Shown here: one piece after another, positions 24,627 to 34,670 of the stretch
How the letters are laid out: every line of letters begins with the position of its first letter
Numbering within the stretch: position 1 is the stretch's first letter
Assembly (NCBI GenBank): GCA_002733905.1
Contig: NVXK01000006.1
Span: 125,457-180,029 of the forward strand
From: Robiginitomaculum sp.
GTDB taxonomy: Bacteria; Pseudomonadota; Alphaproteobacteria; Caulobacterales; Maricaulaceae
DNA: 54,573 bases
Reading direction: 5' to 3'
Notes under the pieces: model-generated
The model's input: only the letters and a program-made list of their open reading frames with translations
The model's database searches: none
What the model was told of the DNA's origin: nothing
Made by a program: the position numbers and the translations under genes

Positions 24627-25250
24627 ATGACCTCGCGCAAGGATCAACAATCTAAAACTAAACAGACGCTATCTGTTGTGACGTCAGCGTTCATAAATGA
24701 TCGTGCTTTTATAAAAAGGTATTTATCAAGATTTCTATCCAATCAGCATGATATTGAAGATGTGGCACAAGAGGCTTATCTTCGCGCTTTTGTAGCCGAG
24801 AAAAAGAAAGACGGTGAGATTGAACACCCTCGCGCCTTTCTATTTCGTATTGCGAAAAATCTTGCAATTAGCCGATTAAGAAGAAAATCATATCAAATTA
24901 CAGATTACATTGAAGATTTGGGCGTCTCAGTCATTATAGAAGATGGAACAGACCCTGAGCGTGAGTTGGCGGCACACCAATCATTAGGCCTGTACTGTGA
25001 AGCGGTCGCGTCCTTGCCTGAGAAAACCCGACAAATATTTCTGCTGCGAAAAATGCACGGATTAAAACACAAGGAGATAGCGCAACGCATGTCTTTATCA
25101 TTAAGCTCGGTTGAAAAACATTTGCAAAAAGCCCGCGCGGGAACGAGCGCCTTTTTGCGCGAGCGTAGAGAAAGTGAAGAAGCGTCGCTTGTGTCCCATA
25201 ATACTGGTGCAAAATCGGGCCAGGACATAACGCCTATAGGTGGAACATGA
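24627..25250 (+). CDS. ECF RNA polymerase sigma factor, FecI-like
   Basis: A 207-residue protein with sigma region 2 (LSRFLSNQHDIEDVAQEAYL and HPRAFLFRIAKNLAISRLRR, residues ~32-90) and region 4 (SLPEKTRQIFLLRKMHGLKH, KEIAQRMSLSLSSVEKHLQK, residues ~130-175). Its short length and position before a FecR-like gene and a receptor gene identify it as an iron-starvation/cell-surface-signalling ECF factor. It would direct transcription of the receptor operon when released from its anti-sigma factor. Its last four bases overlap the FecR ATG, so translation is coupled. Confidence 0.92.
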   Translation: MTSRKDQQSKTKQTLSVVTSAFINDRAFIKRYLSRFLSNQHDIEDVAQEAYLRAFVAEKKKDGEIEHPRAFLFRIAKNLAISRLRRKSYQITDYIEDLGVSVIIEDGTDPERELAAHQSLGLYCEAVASLPEKTRQIFLLRKMHGLKHKEIAQRMSLSLSSVEKHLQKARAGTSAFLRERRESEEASLVSHNTGAKSGQDITPIGGT

Positions 25251-26419
25251 AAGAAACAGACGAAAACTTGATTAAATTCCCTGACCGGAGTGAAGCGGCG
25301 CGTCTACTGATTGAAGATGAGGCGGGTGCTTGGCTGATTAAGCTTGATGGTGATGAGGTCTTATCAGCAGAAGGTCGCGCTGATTTGGAAGAATGGTTGA
25401 ACCGCAGTCCGCGCCACAAGAAGGAATTGAGCCGCCAAGCGCGGGAGTGGGAGCAACTGAATGTCCTGACGGAACTCTCTGTGCCGCTTGGTGCACGCGA
25501 AAGCAAAAGAAACGCTCGGCTTTTTTTTAGAAAACTTAGTTTTCCTGTTGGGGCGCCGCGTACATCTGTTGGCGGCGCGCTGGCCCTACGTTCGTTAGTG
25601 GGGGTGTTTGCTGTTATTGCGATTTTTGCGGTGGCGTCTATATATTTCATACGCCCTGATGCATATTTGAAAACCAATGGGCTGTATGCAACAAATGTTG
25701 GTCAACAGCACACTGTTGAACTTGCTGACGGGTCAGTTATTGCTCTTAACACCAATAGTGAAATACGTGTTACCTACTCCAAGGAATTTCGTTCAATTCG
25801 ATTGTTAAAGGGGGAGGTTCATTTTGATGTTGCCAAAGATCCGATTCATCCATTTAGGGTCGTCACGGACGACGGCATGTTTGTAGCGGTTGGAACGGCG
25901 TTTACGGTTCGCTTGAAGAAAGGCCTTGTTGATCTAACTGTGACTGAGGGAATTGTTGAATTTACGTCACCTGTTTTTCTAACGAATAAAAGCGTCGAAA
26001 CGCAAGTTACGATTATACCAGATGAAGGTACGGGCAAGGTAAGAGCGCCCGATGCTGTGGCCCTTGTACGTGCTGGTCAAAGTTTAGCAATTCGGGCAGA
26101 GAAAATTGCTGCTGACGTTCCTGAAAATTTAATCACTGAAATTAATGATGTAAGCGCTATAGAAATTGCGCGAAAATTATCTTGGCGAGAAGGTTACTTA
26201 TCCTTCGGCGGAGAGCCGCTTATCGAAGTTGTTCGAGAGATTAATCGCTACACCGATATTTCAATTGAAATTACAGATCCAAGCCTTGAATCTATTCGCA
26301 TCGGTGGACGGTTTCCAGTTGCCCAAACAGATCAAATGCTTAGCGCGTTAGAGGCGAATTTTGGGCTTCGTGTGACGCGCGTCGGCGCGAATAAAGTTTT
26401 ATTGTCTACGTCACAATAA
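25247..26419 (+). CDS. FecR-like anti-sigma factor / signal transducer
   Basis: A 390-residue inner-membrane protein. The cytoplasmic N-terminus has the DUF4880-type segment DEAGAWLIKLDGDEVLSAEG and LEEWLNRSPRHKKEL (residues ~25-60). One membrane helix (LVGVFAVIAIFAVASIYFI) lies near residue 120. The periplasmic FecR domain carries ELADGSVIALNTNSEI, LLKGEVHFDVAKD and VAVGTAFTV, and the C-terminus has an STN-like module (SFGGEPLIEVVREINRYTDI). It holds the sigma factor inactive until the STN domain of the cognate receptor signals. The receptor follows immediately. Confidence 0.92.
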   Translation: MKETDENLIKFPDRSEAARLLIEDEAGAWLIKLDGDEVLSAEGRADLEEWLNRSPRHKKELSRQAREWEQLNVLTELSVPLGARESKRNARLFFRKLSFPVGAPRTSVGGALALRSLVGVFAVIAIFAVASIYFIRPDAYLKTNGLYATNVGQQHTVELADGSVIALNTNSEIRVTYSKEFRSIRLLKGEVHFDVAKDPIHPFRVVTDDGMFVAVGTAFTVRLKKGLVDLTVTEGIVEFTSPVFLTNKSVETQVTIIPDEGTGKVRAPDAVALVRAGQSLAIRAEKIAADVPENLITEINDVSAIEIARKLSWREGYLSFGGEPLIEVVREINRYTDISIEITDPSLESIRIGGRFPVAQTDQMLSALEANFGLRVTRVGANKVLLSTSQ

Positions 26420-26505
26420 CCCTGTGTCATGATCAAGAGGGTGGATTTACCCTGTCATAAACCTGTTTCTAGCAACATGCGTTCACTGCATTTATGAAGG
26501 AAGAA

Positions 26506-29500
26506 ATGCACATATTTAAAAAAAATATAAAAATATGGAAATCTCATTACGGGTTTTCGCGTGCCAGTCGTTACTTGATTGTTAAGACTGACACGGATGG
26601 GCATGCGCACACTTTTTTGAACACGCCTAACATAAGGAAATTAAATATACGGGGACTAAAATTCGTCATTATTGGTGTTGCAACTATTTTTGGATTGTTA
26701 ACATCAAGCTTAGCTCTCGCTGCAGAAAAGCAACATGAGTTAAATATTTCGGAGCAAAGCGTTGCGGGCGCACTTAATCAACTCGCGCAGCAAACAGGCG
26801 CTGTACTAATTTTTCCATATGATCTCGTAGAGGCACGGCAGGCAAATAGTCTTGTCGGTGTTTACGAGATTTCGGAGGCTCTTGAGTTTTTACTCAAGGG
26901 ATCCGGACTTACTGGAAGTCTTGCGGAGAGCGGGGTGATTGTCATCGCGCATGAGAAGGATGCAAAAGCATCAGACCGGGAGGATAATATTGTGGTTGGA
27001 AAACAGATAAAGAATACAGTGTTGGCAGGGGCGTCGGCACTTGTGATTAGCGGTGTTGCGACACCAGTAATGGCACAAGATAGCTCCGAAACAGCCCAGA
27101 TAAGCATTCAAAATATTGGTACCGCCTCAGGCAACCTTGATGGTCGTGTAACTTATCTTGGTACAAATGCACCACTGTCTGGCGCAATCGTTTCGATTGA
27201 AGGTACCAATCTGAAGGCAACGACAAATAGCCGTGGTGAATACCGTTTCCCGATTGCCCCAGCGGGGAAATTTGCCATAACCGTCAGTTATTTAGGCGCT
27301 GATGCGCAGACAAGTACTGTTAACGTCGTATCTGGTATGAAAACCGTACAGAATTTTTCTTTGAGCAAAGTCGGCTATGAAATCATAGTAACTGGCCAGC
27401 GTTCCTCTTTGATGCAGTCATTGAACCAGCAACGTTCTGCTGACAATAATTCAACAATTATTGCTGCGGATTTGCTTGGCGCATTCCCTGCCGAAACAAT
27501 TGCAGAGGCTTTGCGGCGTGTTTCGGGAGTGGCGTTTGAACGAGATGCCAATACGGGTGAAGGTACGCGAGTTTCTGTGCGAGGGTTTAACTCCGAAGCC
27601 ATTAATATTCAGTTGAACGGTTTGGATATGCAAGGTACAGGCATTGAGCGTTCGATTGACTTGACAGGGTTCTTAACCGAGAATGTCTCCCAGGTTACCA
27701 TTCATAAAACATTGCTCCCAAGTCACGAATCCACTGGAACAGGCGGTTTAATTGAGATTGAAACCAAATCTGGGCTTGATTATGGTGATAAGTTTTTGAG
27801 CATAGGATTGGAGCGTGAGTCCAACCTTGCAAGCGGGTTTGGTAAAGAGCTACAGGCAAGTATAACGGGTGCATACAAAATTACTGATAATTTGGGTGTT
27901 TCTGCATCCTTACAATATCGTGATACCAGCCGCGAGAATTATGATTTAGCGACTAATTTTGTCAGGCCTGTCTTGCCATTTGGTTATACAAGCCTGTCCA
28001 ATGTACCCGAAAGTTTTGATTTCCCATTTGATCCCGAGTTTACGGACCGCCTTGTAACTCAAGCAAGTTATGCTCAGCGTCAACGCAAAGAAAGCAATTT
28101 GACGGCTTCATTTAATTTAGCATATGATCTTGCAGACCACACAAGGTTACGCTTGGACTTACAACACGTTAATGCTGATTCTCAGCAAATTTCCCGACGG
28201 ACAAAGGTGGATTTCCAACCTTCGACCCGCGATATGTCAGTTCCTGAATTGAGTGGGGAAATACGACGACGCGCATTCCTCCAAGGCTTGAGACCATCCT
28301 TGGGCGTAGACTCAAACGAAGACAAATTGAAAACAACGTCAATTAGTTTGCGTGGTGATACTGTAATTGATAAATGGGAATTTGACTACAAGGCAGGGTA
28401 TTCGAAAGCGGTTAACGATCGGGCGAGGAACTCCCTGAATTTCTTATCAGATCAAGATTCTGATATATTTTCTTTCGTGAGTCCTTCTACGGCTGTCGTT
28501 ACGCCCGATAGTTCTGGGACGAACCGTCTGGTCGCAGGCGCAGTCAGTTTTGTTGGCGATAATATCCCGTTCCTGAATTTAACATCTGCGGGTCAAGCCG
28601 TTATTAACGACCCTAGTACCCATTACCTCTTTTCTGGTATTATTGCTGCGTCTCGCAATCCCTCACAGGAATATACTGGCCAGCTTAGTGCTCGTCGCAA
28701 TTTCAACCATGAAAATCTCAACTATATTGAAATTGGTGGTAAATATACAGATGCGCGGCGGAATAACTCGGACGATGTATTGTCATCAAACAGTGTAAGT
28801 ACGCAACAATCTTATGTGCGCAATTTTTCCGGACCGAAAACGTATTTTGATGATTTATTACCGGGAACCAGCTTGGGTGGTATAGATTTGTCTCTAATTG
28901 GTGGGGGCGGTATTATCGTCCCGGCTCTAGACACTTTTATATTTGATGATATTTTTGCCACGATCGCGAGTTTAACTGCTGATGATCCCGCTACACCTGA
29001 AAACGAACATCGTTTTAACCTTAGGGATAATACGGGTGATCCTATAGAAATATCGAACATAATCTCACCGTCCATTGTGACCGAAGAAACAATTGCTGTT
29101 TATGTGCAGTCCAAGCTGAATTTTGGTGATTTTGATGTTGTTGGTGGCGTGCGTTACGAGCGTAATAACCGCAACAGTACCACTCTTTCGGTTCCATTTA
29201 TACGCGACGGGGCCAATACCGTTGTGCCGCGGGACATTTTCATAGATGCTGGTCTGATCGATTTTTTTAATACGGGCGGCACCCAGTCTACATTAACGCC
29301 TAGTGTTCTCGCAACATATAGGCCAACTGAGCAACTTGTTGCGCGGGCAGGATATAACCGTACTACAGTTCATCCAAGCCTTCTATTGATTGCCCGACCA
29401 ACATCTCTCTTTGCTGATCTACGCCCGACCAGCTTTTTTGGACCAAGAGTAAGAATTAGTGAGGCAAATCCGGATCTCTCTCCGACCATAGTTAACGCTT

Positions 29501-30300
29501 TTGATCTAGATTTGGCCTATTATTTCAAGGATAATCCAGGGTTGCTGCGTGCTGGGTTCTTCTTCAAGAAGACCACCAATAATTTCACCACTGAGAGTAT
29601 AGTCTCGAGTGATGAAGATAATCCTGAAGTGCGGGATCGGGCTCTTGCCATATTACAGCCTTTACTGGCCACCCGCCCGGATTTGGCTGAGTTTCCTACC
29701 GGCACTGCATTTATCCTGAACCGGCCTACCAATGGAGAAGGGGGTATTGTTTACGGATTTGAGCTTGAAGTTATCCGTCAACTGGATTTTCTACCCAGTG
29801 CTTTACCGGCTTTTACGGAAAATTTTAGTTTGCTGGGAAATTTGACCTATGCAACGAGCGATTATCCAACACGAGAATCAGCGCGTAATGATGCTGGCGA
29901 AAGAATTACTTTGCTATTAGATAGGCCATTATTTAGGCAATCTGCGTGGACCGGCAATGCATCTTTGCGCTACGAGGACGGTGGGTTCTCTGGTAGTGTG
30001 ATTTATACTTTCCAATCGGCATCGGCCACTGGTTATGATGAATTTAATACCAACAATATCATCCCCAAGTTTTCAACACTGGATGCGCGGGTTTCATATA
30101 TAATTGAAAATGGCTTGGGCAATGCGCATATTACTTTGTTTGCAGAAGGCGATAATTTGCTTAAGAATGCCAAGGATGCAGACATTCGCTCAGGGATAGG
30201 GTCTCAATTTGGCGATGGTAGCGCAGAGTTTTTCTTCCCAACAAACGTTCAATTTAGCGGCGGACGTACCTTTACCGTTGGTGCGAAAGTCAGGTTCTAG
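26506..30300 (+). CDS. TonB-dependent receptor with STN and carboxypeptidase-like N-terminal domains (FecA-type transducer)
   Basis: About 1264 residues, starting at ATG 26506 (AAGGA just upstream; ATG 26494 is an alternative). An unusually long leader precedes a signal segment at ~49-73 (FVIIGVATIFGLLTSSLALA). The STN domain spans ~78-148 (ISEQSVAGALNQLAQQTGAV). A second signal-like hydrophobic stretch lies near 168-191 (VLAGASALVISGVATPVMAQ). A CarboxypepD_reg domain spans ~208-285, and the plug spans ~295-421 (AETIAEALRRVSGVAFERDA and RVSVRGFNSEAINIQLNG). The beta-barrel ends TFTVGAKVRF. It should import a large or complex substrate and signal through FecR to the sigma factor. No substrate can be named; carbohydrate- or peptide-type ligands are common in this architecture. 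Confidence 0.9.
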   Translation: MHIFKKNIKIWKSHYGFSRASRYLIVKTDTDGHAHTFLNTPNIRKLNIRGLKFVIIGVATIFGLLTSSLALAAEKQHELNISEQSVAGALNQLAQQTGAVLIFPYDLVEARQANSLVGVYEISEALEFLLKGSGLTGSLAESGVIVIAHEKDAKASDREDNIVVGKQIKNTVLAGASALVISGVATPVMAQDSSETAQISIQNIGTASGNLDGRVTYLGTNAPLSGAIVSIEGTNLKATTNSRGEYRFPIAPAGKFAITVSYLGADAQTSTVNVVSGMKTVQNFSLSKVGYEIIVTGQRSSLMQSLNQQRSADNNSTIIAADLLGAFPAETIAEALRRVSGVAFERDANTGEGTRVSVRGFNSEAINIQLNGLDMQGTGIERSIDLTGFLTENVSQVTIHKTLLPSHESTGTGGLIEIETKSGLDYGDKFLSIGLERESNLASGFGKELQASITGAYKITDNLGVSASLQYRDTSRENYDLATNFVRPVLPFGYTSLSNVPESFDFPFDPEFTDRLVTQASYAQRQRKESNLTASFNLAYDLADHTRLRLDLQHVNADSQQISRRTKVDFQPSTRDMSVPELSGEIRRRAFLQGLRPSLGVDSNEDKLKTTSISLRGDTVIDKWEFDYKAGYSKAVNDRARNSLNFLSDQDSDIFSFVSPSTAVVTPDSSGTNRLVAGAVSFVGDNIPFLNLTSAGQAVINDPSTHYLFSGIIAASRNPSQEYTGQLSARRNFNHENLNYIEIGGKYTDARRNNSDDVLSSNSVSTQQSYVRNFSGPKTYFDDLLPGTSLGGIDLSLIGGGGIIVPALDTFIFDDIFATIASLTADDPATPENEHRFNLRDNTGDPIEISNIISPSIVTEETIAVYVQSKLNFGDFDVVGGVRYERNNRNSTTLSVPFIRDGANTVVPRDIFIDAGLIDFFNTGGTQSTLTPSVLATYRPTEQLVARAGYNRTTVHPSLLLIARPTSLFADLRPTSFFGPRVRISEANPDLSPTIVNAFDLDLAYYFKDNPGLLRAGFFFKKTTNNFTTESIVSSDEDNPEVRDRALAILQPLLATRPDLAEFPTGTAFILNRPTNGEGGIVYGFELEVIRQLDFLPSALPAFTENFSLLGNLTYATSDYPTRESARNDAGERITLLLDRPLFRQSAWTGNASLRYEDGGFSGSVIYTFQSASATGYDEFNTNNIIPKFSTLDARVSYIIENGLGNAHITLFAEGDNLLKNAKDADIRSGIGSQFGDGSAEFFFPTNVQFSGGRTFTVGAKVRF

Positions 30301-30310
30301 GCAAGGTTTT

Positions 30311-30337
30311 CCCCGTCCACTCTAATGGTGGATGGGG
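30311..30337. terminator. Hairpin between convergent receptor and LuxR-hydrolase genes
   Basis: CCCCGTCCAC / GTGGATGGGG form a 10-bp stem including one G-U pair, with a 7-base loop, followed by TCTTCT on the plus strand. It lies ten bases after the receptor stop. Confidence 0.75.
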
Positions 30338-30430
30338 TCTTCTAAATCATCCCTTTTATCATTGAAGACAGCTTTTGGAGTGTATATTGACATTTTGTTT
30401 TTCCACTCGCTTTCTCAACATGAAAATATA

Positions 30431-32152
30431 TCAGCCCTCTGACAAAGCCTGTGCGACATGCTGGAAATCCTTAAAGCTCACAAGATACCCCGTATTGGGT
30501 ATTAGTGAAAGGCGGATTGGGTTGGATAAGCGTGCAACGCGTTGTCCGCGAAGAATGCGGGAGGGCTTATCTTCGGCCCCAATAATCATATGAACAGGAA
30601 TGTCACAGGCTTGGATGACATTGGTCCAATCCCCTTGCACAATTTTTTCGTCAAGTAGCAGGCCTATATAGCCTTGGGTTAAGGTCATACTGCCTCCCAT
30701 TTTCATCGCATTTCGTGTTTCAGCACGTCGGAGTAAAGGCTTGTCTGCTTCTACATCACCATAGAGGTGGAGCAAAAACTTGTCACGATCGCTCTTCATA
30801 TAGGCTAATAACCCTGCGCGAATACTAAATTCGAGTGCCGCAGGCCCGAGCAAGCCAACGGAGGAAATAAATTTTTGATATTTAGGCATGCCCGCAAAGT
30901 CGTGTTGCTCTACAAATGGTAGGCTAGGAGAAAGCGCGACAATCGCGCGGCACATTTGCGGGTACATCGTTCCAAATAAAGCTGCGAAATAATAGCCATT
31001 GCCACGTGTTATAATTTTAAGTGGGCCAACAATTCCTATCTTATCCAAATAAGCTTTTACACCCTTAAGGAATTTTCGGGGTGTTTGCGTTGCGGACATC
31101 CCCTTGATGTGAGAGCGCCCATACCCGGGACGCACGGGTAATAAAAATGAAGTTTGATCCTTTGTAACTTCCGAGAAAAATGGATATAAAAACGCATCCC
31201 CCATAAGTTCATCATGAAAAACCAAAACCGGTGTTTTCGTTTTTTTACCATAGTGTAAAAATTCGAATTCTTGACCTATCTCATGGGTATACATTTTAGA
31301 GACACCTGGCCCGAAATACGTGGTGGCATCTTGTAGAGGGACAGGCTTGCGAGTGGTTGCTTGGTCTGTCTCTTCGCCTAAGCGGACAAAGCCAATTGCC
31401 ATGCGTAACAAATCCAATTGGCTATTGGTCATGGTTTTTGTAAAAATATTACGCAATTGGGTACGAACAGTTTTAAGGGATGTTCCACGGTGCGCGGCAA
31501 TATGTTTTAAATTTTGCCCCTCGACCAAAGCTCTGACAATATTACACTCTGCCTCGGTGAGGTTGAAAACATCCATGAATGAGCGCGTAAGTGTGTCGGG
31601 CCATATAATGTCTGTCGTTTTAATCAAGACGACGGGAGTGTCTCCCTTCTTTTGCACAACAGGAACAATAGAAAGCAAAAGCGTTTTTTGGGTTTTCGAA
31701 TGAAGAACCCGAAAAACTTTTGGTTTTCTTTCCGCGTCCTTATCACGTGAACAAAGCTGCCGTGTGACCATAGAAATCTCGTCATTTACAAATGCGGAGA
31801 AATCTAAATCCATAAGATTTTGCCCAGCCTGAATGCCATATAATGCGCGCGTCGCGGCATTAACATGCAAAAGGGTCGACGTGGCAGTGAGAATAAATGC
31901 AGGCTGCATTTCTCTGTCGACGACAGACTGCAACGCGCCCGCAATATCAACCTCTGCCATACGCTCGATCATATGGCTTGCCCGTTGAAAATGATGCATT
32001 AGCGTCGCATAGGAGCCATTTTTGTCATCGGCCCAATCATCAAGGGAATCCCGACATGTCTCAATAAAATCATAATATCTGCCAGGGTCAATAACCATGT
32101 CATAGACAATATCTATAATATGATCTTCTTCCCTTTGCGCCCGAATATCCAC
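30431..32152 (-). CDS. LuxR-type regulator fused to a degenerate alpha/beta hydrolase
   Basis: A 573-residue protein starting at GTG (32152). Residues ~85-190 form a PAS-like region (MQPAFILTATSTLLHVNAAT). A LuxR/GerE HTH spans ~196-255 (FNLTEAECNIVRALVEGQNL, GTSLKTVRTQLRNIFTK). From ~300 on there is an alpha/beta-hydrolase fold with its strands and lid helices. The nucleophile elbow, normally GxSxG, reads TRGNGYYFAA (Asn in place of Ser, ~384). The region where the catalytic His is expected reads PNTGYLVSF (Tyr in place of His, ~556). An acidic residue remains in GAEDK. This suggests a ligand-sensing pseudo-enzyme. It is divergent from the M19-like gene across 120 bases, its most likely target. 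Confidence 0.85.
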   Translation of the reverse strand: MDIRAQREEDHIIDIVYDMVIDPGRYYDFIETCRDSLDDWADDKNGSYATLMHHFQRASHMIERMAEVDIAGALQSVVDREMQPAFILTATSTLLHVNAATRALYGIQAGQNLMDLDFSAFVNDEISMVTRQLCSRDKDAERKPKVFRVLHSKTQKTLLLSIVPVVQKKGDTPVVLIKTTDIIWPDTLTRSFMDVFNLTEAECNIVRALVEGQNLKHIAAHRGTSLKTVRTQLRNIFTKTMTNSQLDLLRMAIGFVRLGEETDQATTRKPVPLQDATTYFGPGVSKMYTHEIGQEFEFLHYGKKTKTPVLVFHDELMGDAFLYPFFSEVTKDQTSFLLPVRPGYGRSHIKGMSATQTPRKFLKGVKAYLDKIGIVGPLKIITRGNGYYFAALFGTMYPQMCRAIVALSPSLPFVEQHDFAGMPKYQKFISSVGLLGPAALEFSIRAGLLAYMKSDRDKFLLHLYGDVEADKPLLRRAETRNAMKMGGSMTLTQGYIGLLLDEKIVQGDWTNVIQACDIPVHMIIGAEDKPSRILRGQRVARLSNPIRLSLIPNTGYLVSFKDFQHVAQALSEG

Positions 32153-32274
32153 TCAACCCCCTGATAGTTATTCCACAAATACAGTCCTTATACCTAATAT
32201 GGCGTATGCGCTAGATTTTAAAGCGTGCTTTATGGACAAGAACTTTCCTAAACGTCTCGAATCAAGGGCAAAAA

Positions 32275-34626
32275 ATGATCAAATTCAAAAAAATCCTCGC
32301 CGCCACTTTTGGCATATCTTTGTTGGCAGCACCCGCTATGGCGCAAATGAGCGATGAACGTGCCAATGAACTCTGTCAAATTGTGCAACAAAAAGCTGGA
32401 AGGCAGGTATGGGAGCATCTTAGAGAACAAGCAGATAAGGCTGGCTGTAGAAAAAGATGGTTTAATAGAAATGCTGGTGAGTTTTTAGGATGTGCAAGTT
32501 TTCAAATCGGAAGTTCATTAGAGAGCACCGTACGCGGTGCATGGAACCGAGCATTCGCAAATTTAGATTGGGCAACATGGGGGCCACGCTCAGCTAGTAA
32601 TGAGTTTCAATATGGTGAAATAAATTTAGGTTTCAAACGTGTGTTTTTTTCACAAGCAGATGTCCTAGCTGATACGGTTATAACCGTAGTAAAACGCGAC
32701 GCAAATATAAGTGGCAATGTTGTTGTTTGCGAAATTGGTGATGTGCAAAGAGGTTTTGGTACCGCCACTGTGATTGGAAAAGAATATTTTGCACGAAACG
32801 AAGGGGTTAGCGAACGTAAAAGGATACGGTTCGATAACAACGCAAGGCAACGTATAATAGGCATCATTATTGATACGCCAGCTGTTGACACATTTGTAAA
32901 TGCAGTTGGAATTCGGGTGCCTGTGTCTCCAATACCTTTACTTCCAAGTTTTAAATACAAAATTAAAGTGAGGAATATTTGGCCTGAGCTAAATATGAAA
33001 AAAATTCTTCCGGGTATTGCTGATCTTCATATACATCAGGTCGCAGACCGTGGGTTTGCTGGGCGCGTAATTTGGGGAGAGCACGATGGCCCACTTAATC
33101 AAGCGCTTGCAAAAGATGAAGCTGGTGCGGGGAAAATACTCTTTCGTGTCGCGGAAAAAAATGAAGATGGAGAGTTTAAAAAAGACCTCGTAGGTGGGTT
33201 CCCGTATTATGAAGATTGGCCTTCCCATGAACTACGTGGACATCACGGTGCCCATATGCGTTGGCTCGGAATGGCCCATGAATGGGGATTAAACCTGATT
33301 GTTGTTTCTGTTGTAAATAATGATTTTTTATGCAAAGCACTTAAAGCCGTAGATAATAGAGGCAATATTCGTGCATATGATAGTTCAGGGCGACCTATAG
33401 GTAGAGGTGGGCTTAGGGATCAATGGGTTTCTACAAGTTGGAAATGTTCAGATTCTGAAAATATAGAACGTCAACTTAGCGCCATACATAAGCTTGATAG
33501 AGATTATAGTTGGTATAGTGTTGCTATGAACCCTTATCATGCGGCCCAAATTATTAAATCTGGGAAATTGGCTGTTGTTATCTCTTTGGAAACAGATGGC
33601 GTTCTTGGGGCAAAAGGGAATAATACCTTGGGTGCGTTAGGTGATTGGGAGAACCAGCTTGATTTTTACCGCATGCGCGGTGTGACGACTACGCAACTGG
33701 TGCATGAATCAGATAGCCGGTTTTGCGGTGCAGCACCCCATCGTGATGATTTAGAGCTTGGTCAATTTTTGCGTAACCCTACACGTTATGGCAACGGAAG
33801 TTCTTTTCGCCGTGACCCCGTGACCCGTAAAAATATAATTGGTCTCACAGATGTGGGTAAGGAACTTATACACGCTATGATCGTGAGGCAAATGCCTATC
33901 GATCTCGCGCATGGGAGTGAAAAATGTCGGCAGGAAATTTTTGCTGAAGTGAGGAAAATACGTCCTAATGGGCATGGTTTATACGACTCGCACACTAAAT
34001 TCGAACGGCTTATGACAGAAATCGGTATGGAACGTGAAGAGGAATACATGATTACAGAAAATTTGATGGATGATTACAAAAGAAATAATGTTCTCATTGG
34101 TCTTCGTACCGCGGCCTTTGACGTGAATGACGCGCCACGCGGCTCGGTAAAGAATGACTGCCCCGGATCTGTACTTTCATATGCACAGGCTGTTGATTTT
34201 GCTGATCAACAAGGTTTCTCAATTGCCTATGCGACAGATTTTAACGGCCTTATAGGGCAACTTGGTCCACTCTATGGTAAGGATAGCTGTTATTCAGGCC
34301 CATTCGTCGATCCAGATACGGACGATTCCCGGCATATGGAAGTTGGTAGTGGCCCTAGAGGGGTCTATCTAGAGACGGCTGCTGGCGCTTTTGGAATTCC
34401 TCCGGGCGAAAATGCAGATGCTGCGCCCCCGCTTGCTCTCCAAATAATTTCACCACGCATTGATAAACAAAATTTTCAGTTTGATGGACTTGCCTCGATT
34501 GCAATGCTTCCAGCTTTGCATACGCAACTTGAACAGTTGAAGACACCGGGTGCACAGCGTTTGGACCGTTCTGCTGATGCCTATATTCGTATGTGGAATC
34601 GTGCACGGACGCGTGAATCTGAATAA
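32275..34626 (+). CDS. Secreted amidohydrolase-superfamily protein resembling membrane dipeptidase (peptidase M19)
   Basis: A 783-residue protein with signal peptide IKFKKILAATFGISLLAAPA. An N-terminal domain of ~220 residues has no recognised family. The catalytic domain begins near 248 with IADLHIHQ. It continues with ISLETDG (~436, bridging Glu position), TQLVHESDSRFCG (~475), GLTDVGKELIHAMI, PIDLAHGSEK (~542), YDSHTKF (~570) and YATDFNGL (~652). These match in order the metal ligands and motifs of M19 renal dipeptidases, but with HxH in place of the usual HxD. It probably hydrolyses an amide or ester outside the cytoplasm; the substrate is unknown. It sits divergent from a pseudo-hydrolase regulator and ahead of a membrane-anchored helical protein. 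Confidence 0.8.
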   Translation: MIKFKKILAATFGISLLAAPAMAQMSDERANELCQIVQQKAGRQVWEHLREQADKAGCRKRWFNRNAGEFLGCASFQIGSSLESTVRGAWNRAFANLDWATWGPRSASNEFQYGEINLGFKRVFFSQADVLADTVITVVKRDANISGNVVVCEIGDVQRGFGTATVIGKEYFARNEGVSERKRIRFDNNARQRIIGIIIDTPAVDTFVNAVGIRVPVSPIPLLPSFKYKIKVRNIWPELNMKKILPGIADLHIHQVADRGFAGRVIWGEHDGPLNQALAKDEAGAGKILFRVAEKNEDGEFKKDLVGGFPYYEDWPSHELRGHHGAHMRWLGMAHEWGLNLIVVSVVNNDFLCKALKAVDNRGNIRAYDSSGRPIGRGGLRDQWVSTSWKCSDSENIERQLSAIHKLDRDYSWYSVAMNPYHAAQIIKSGKLAVVISLETDGVLGAKGNNTLGALGDWENQLDFYRMRGVTTTQLVHESDSRFCGAAPHRDDLELGQFLRNPTRYGNGSSFRRDPVTRKNIIGLTDVGKELIHAMIVRQMPIDLAHGSEKCRQEIFAEVRKIRPNGHGLYDSHTKFERLMTEIGMEREEEYMITENLMDDYKRNNVLIGLRTAAFDVNDAPRGSVKNDCPGSVLSYAQAVDFADQQGFSIAYATDFNGLIGQLGPLYGKDSCYSGPFVDPDTDDSRHMEVGSGPRGVYLETAAGAFGIPPGENADAAPPLALQIISPRIDKQNFQFDGLASIAMLPALHTQLEQLKTPGAQRLDRSADAYIRMWNRARTRESE

Positions 34627-34670
34627 TCACCACTTTCACAAAACAATTATAAATATATTGGGAGTTCGTC

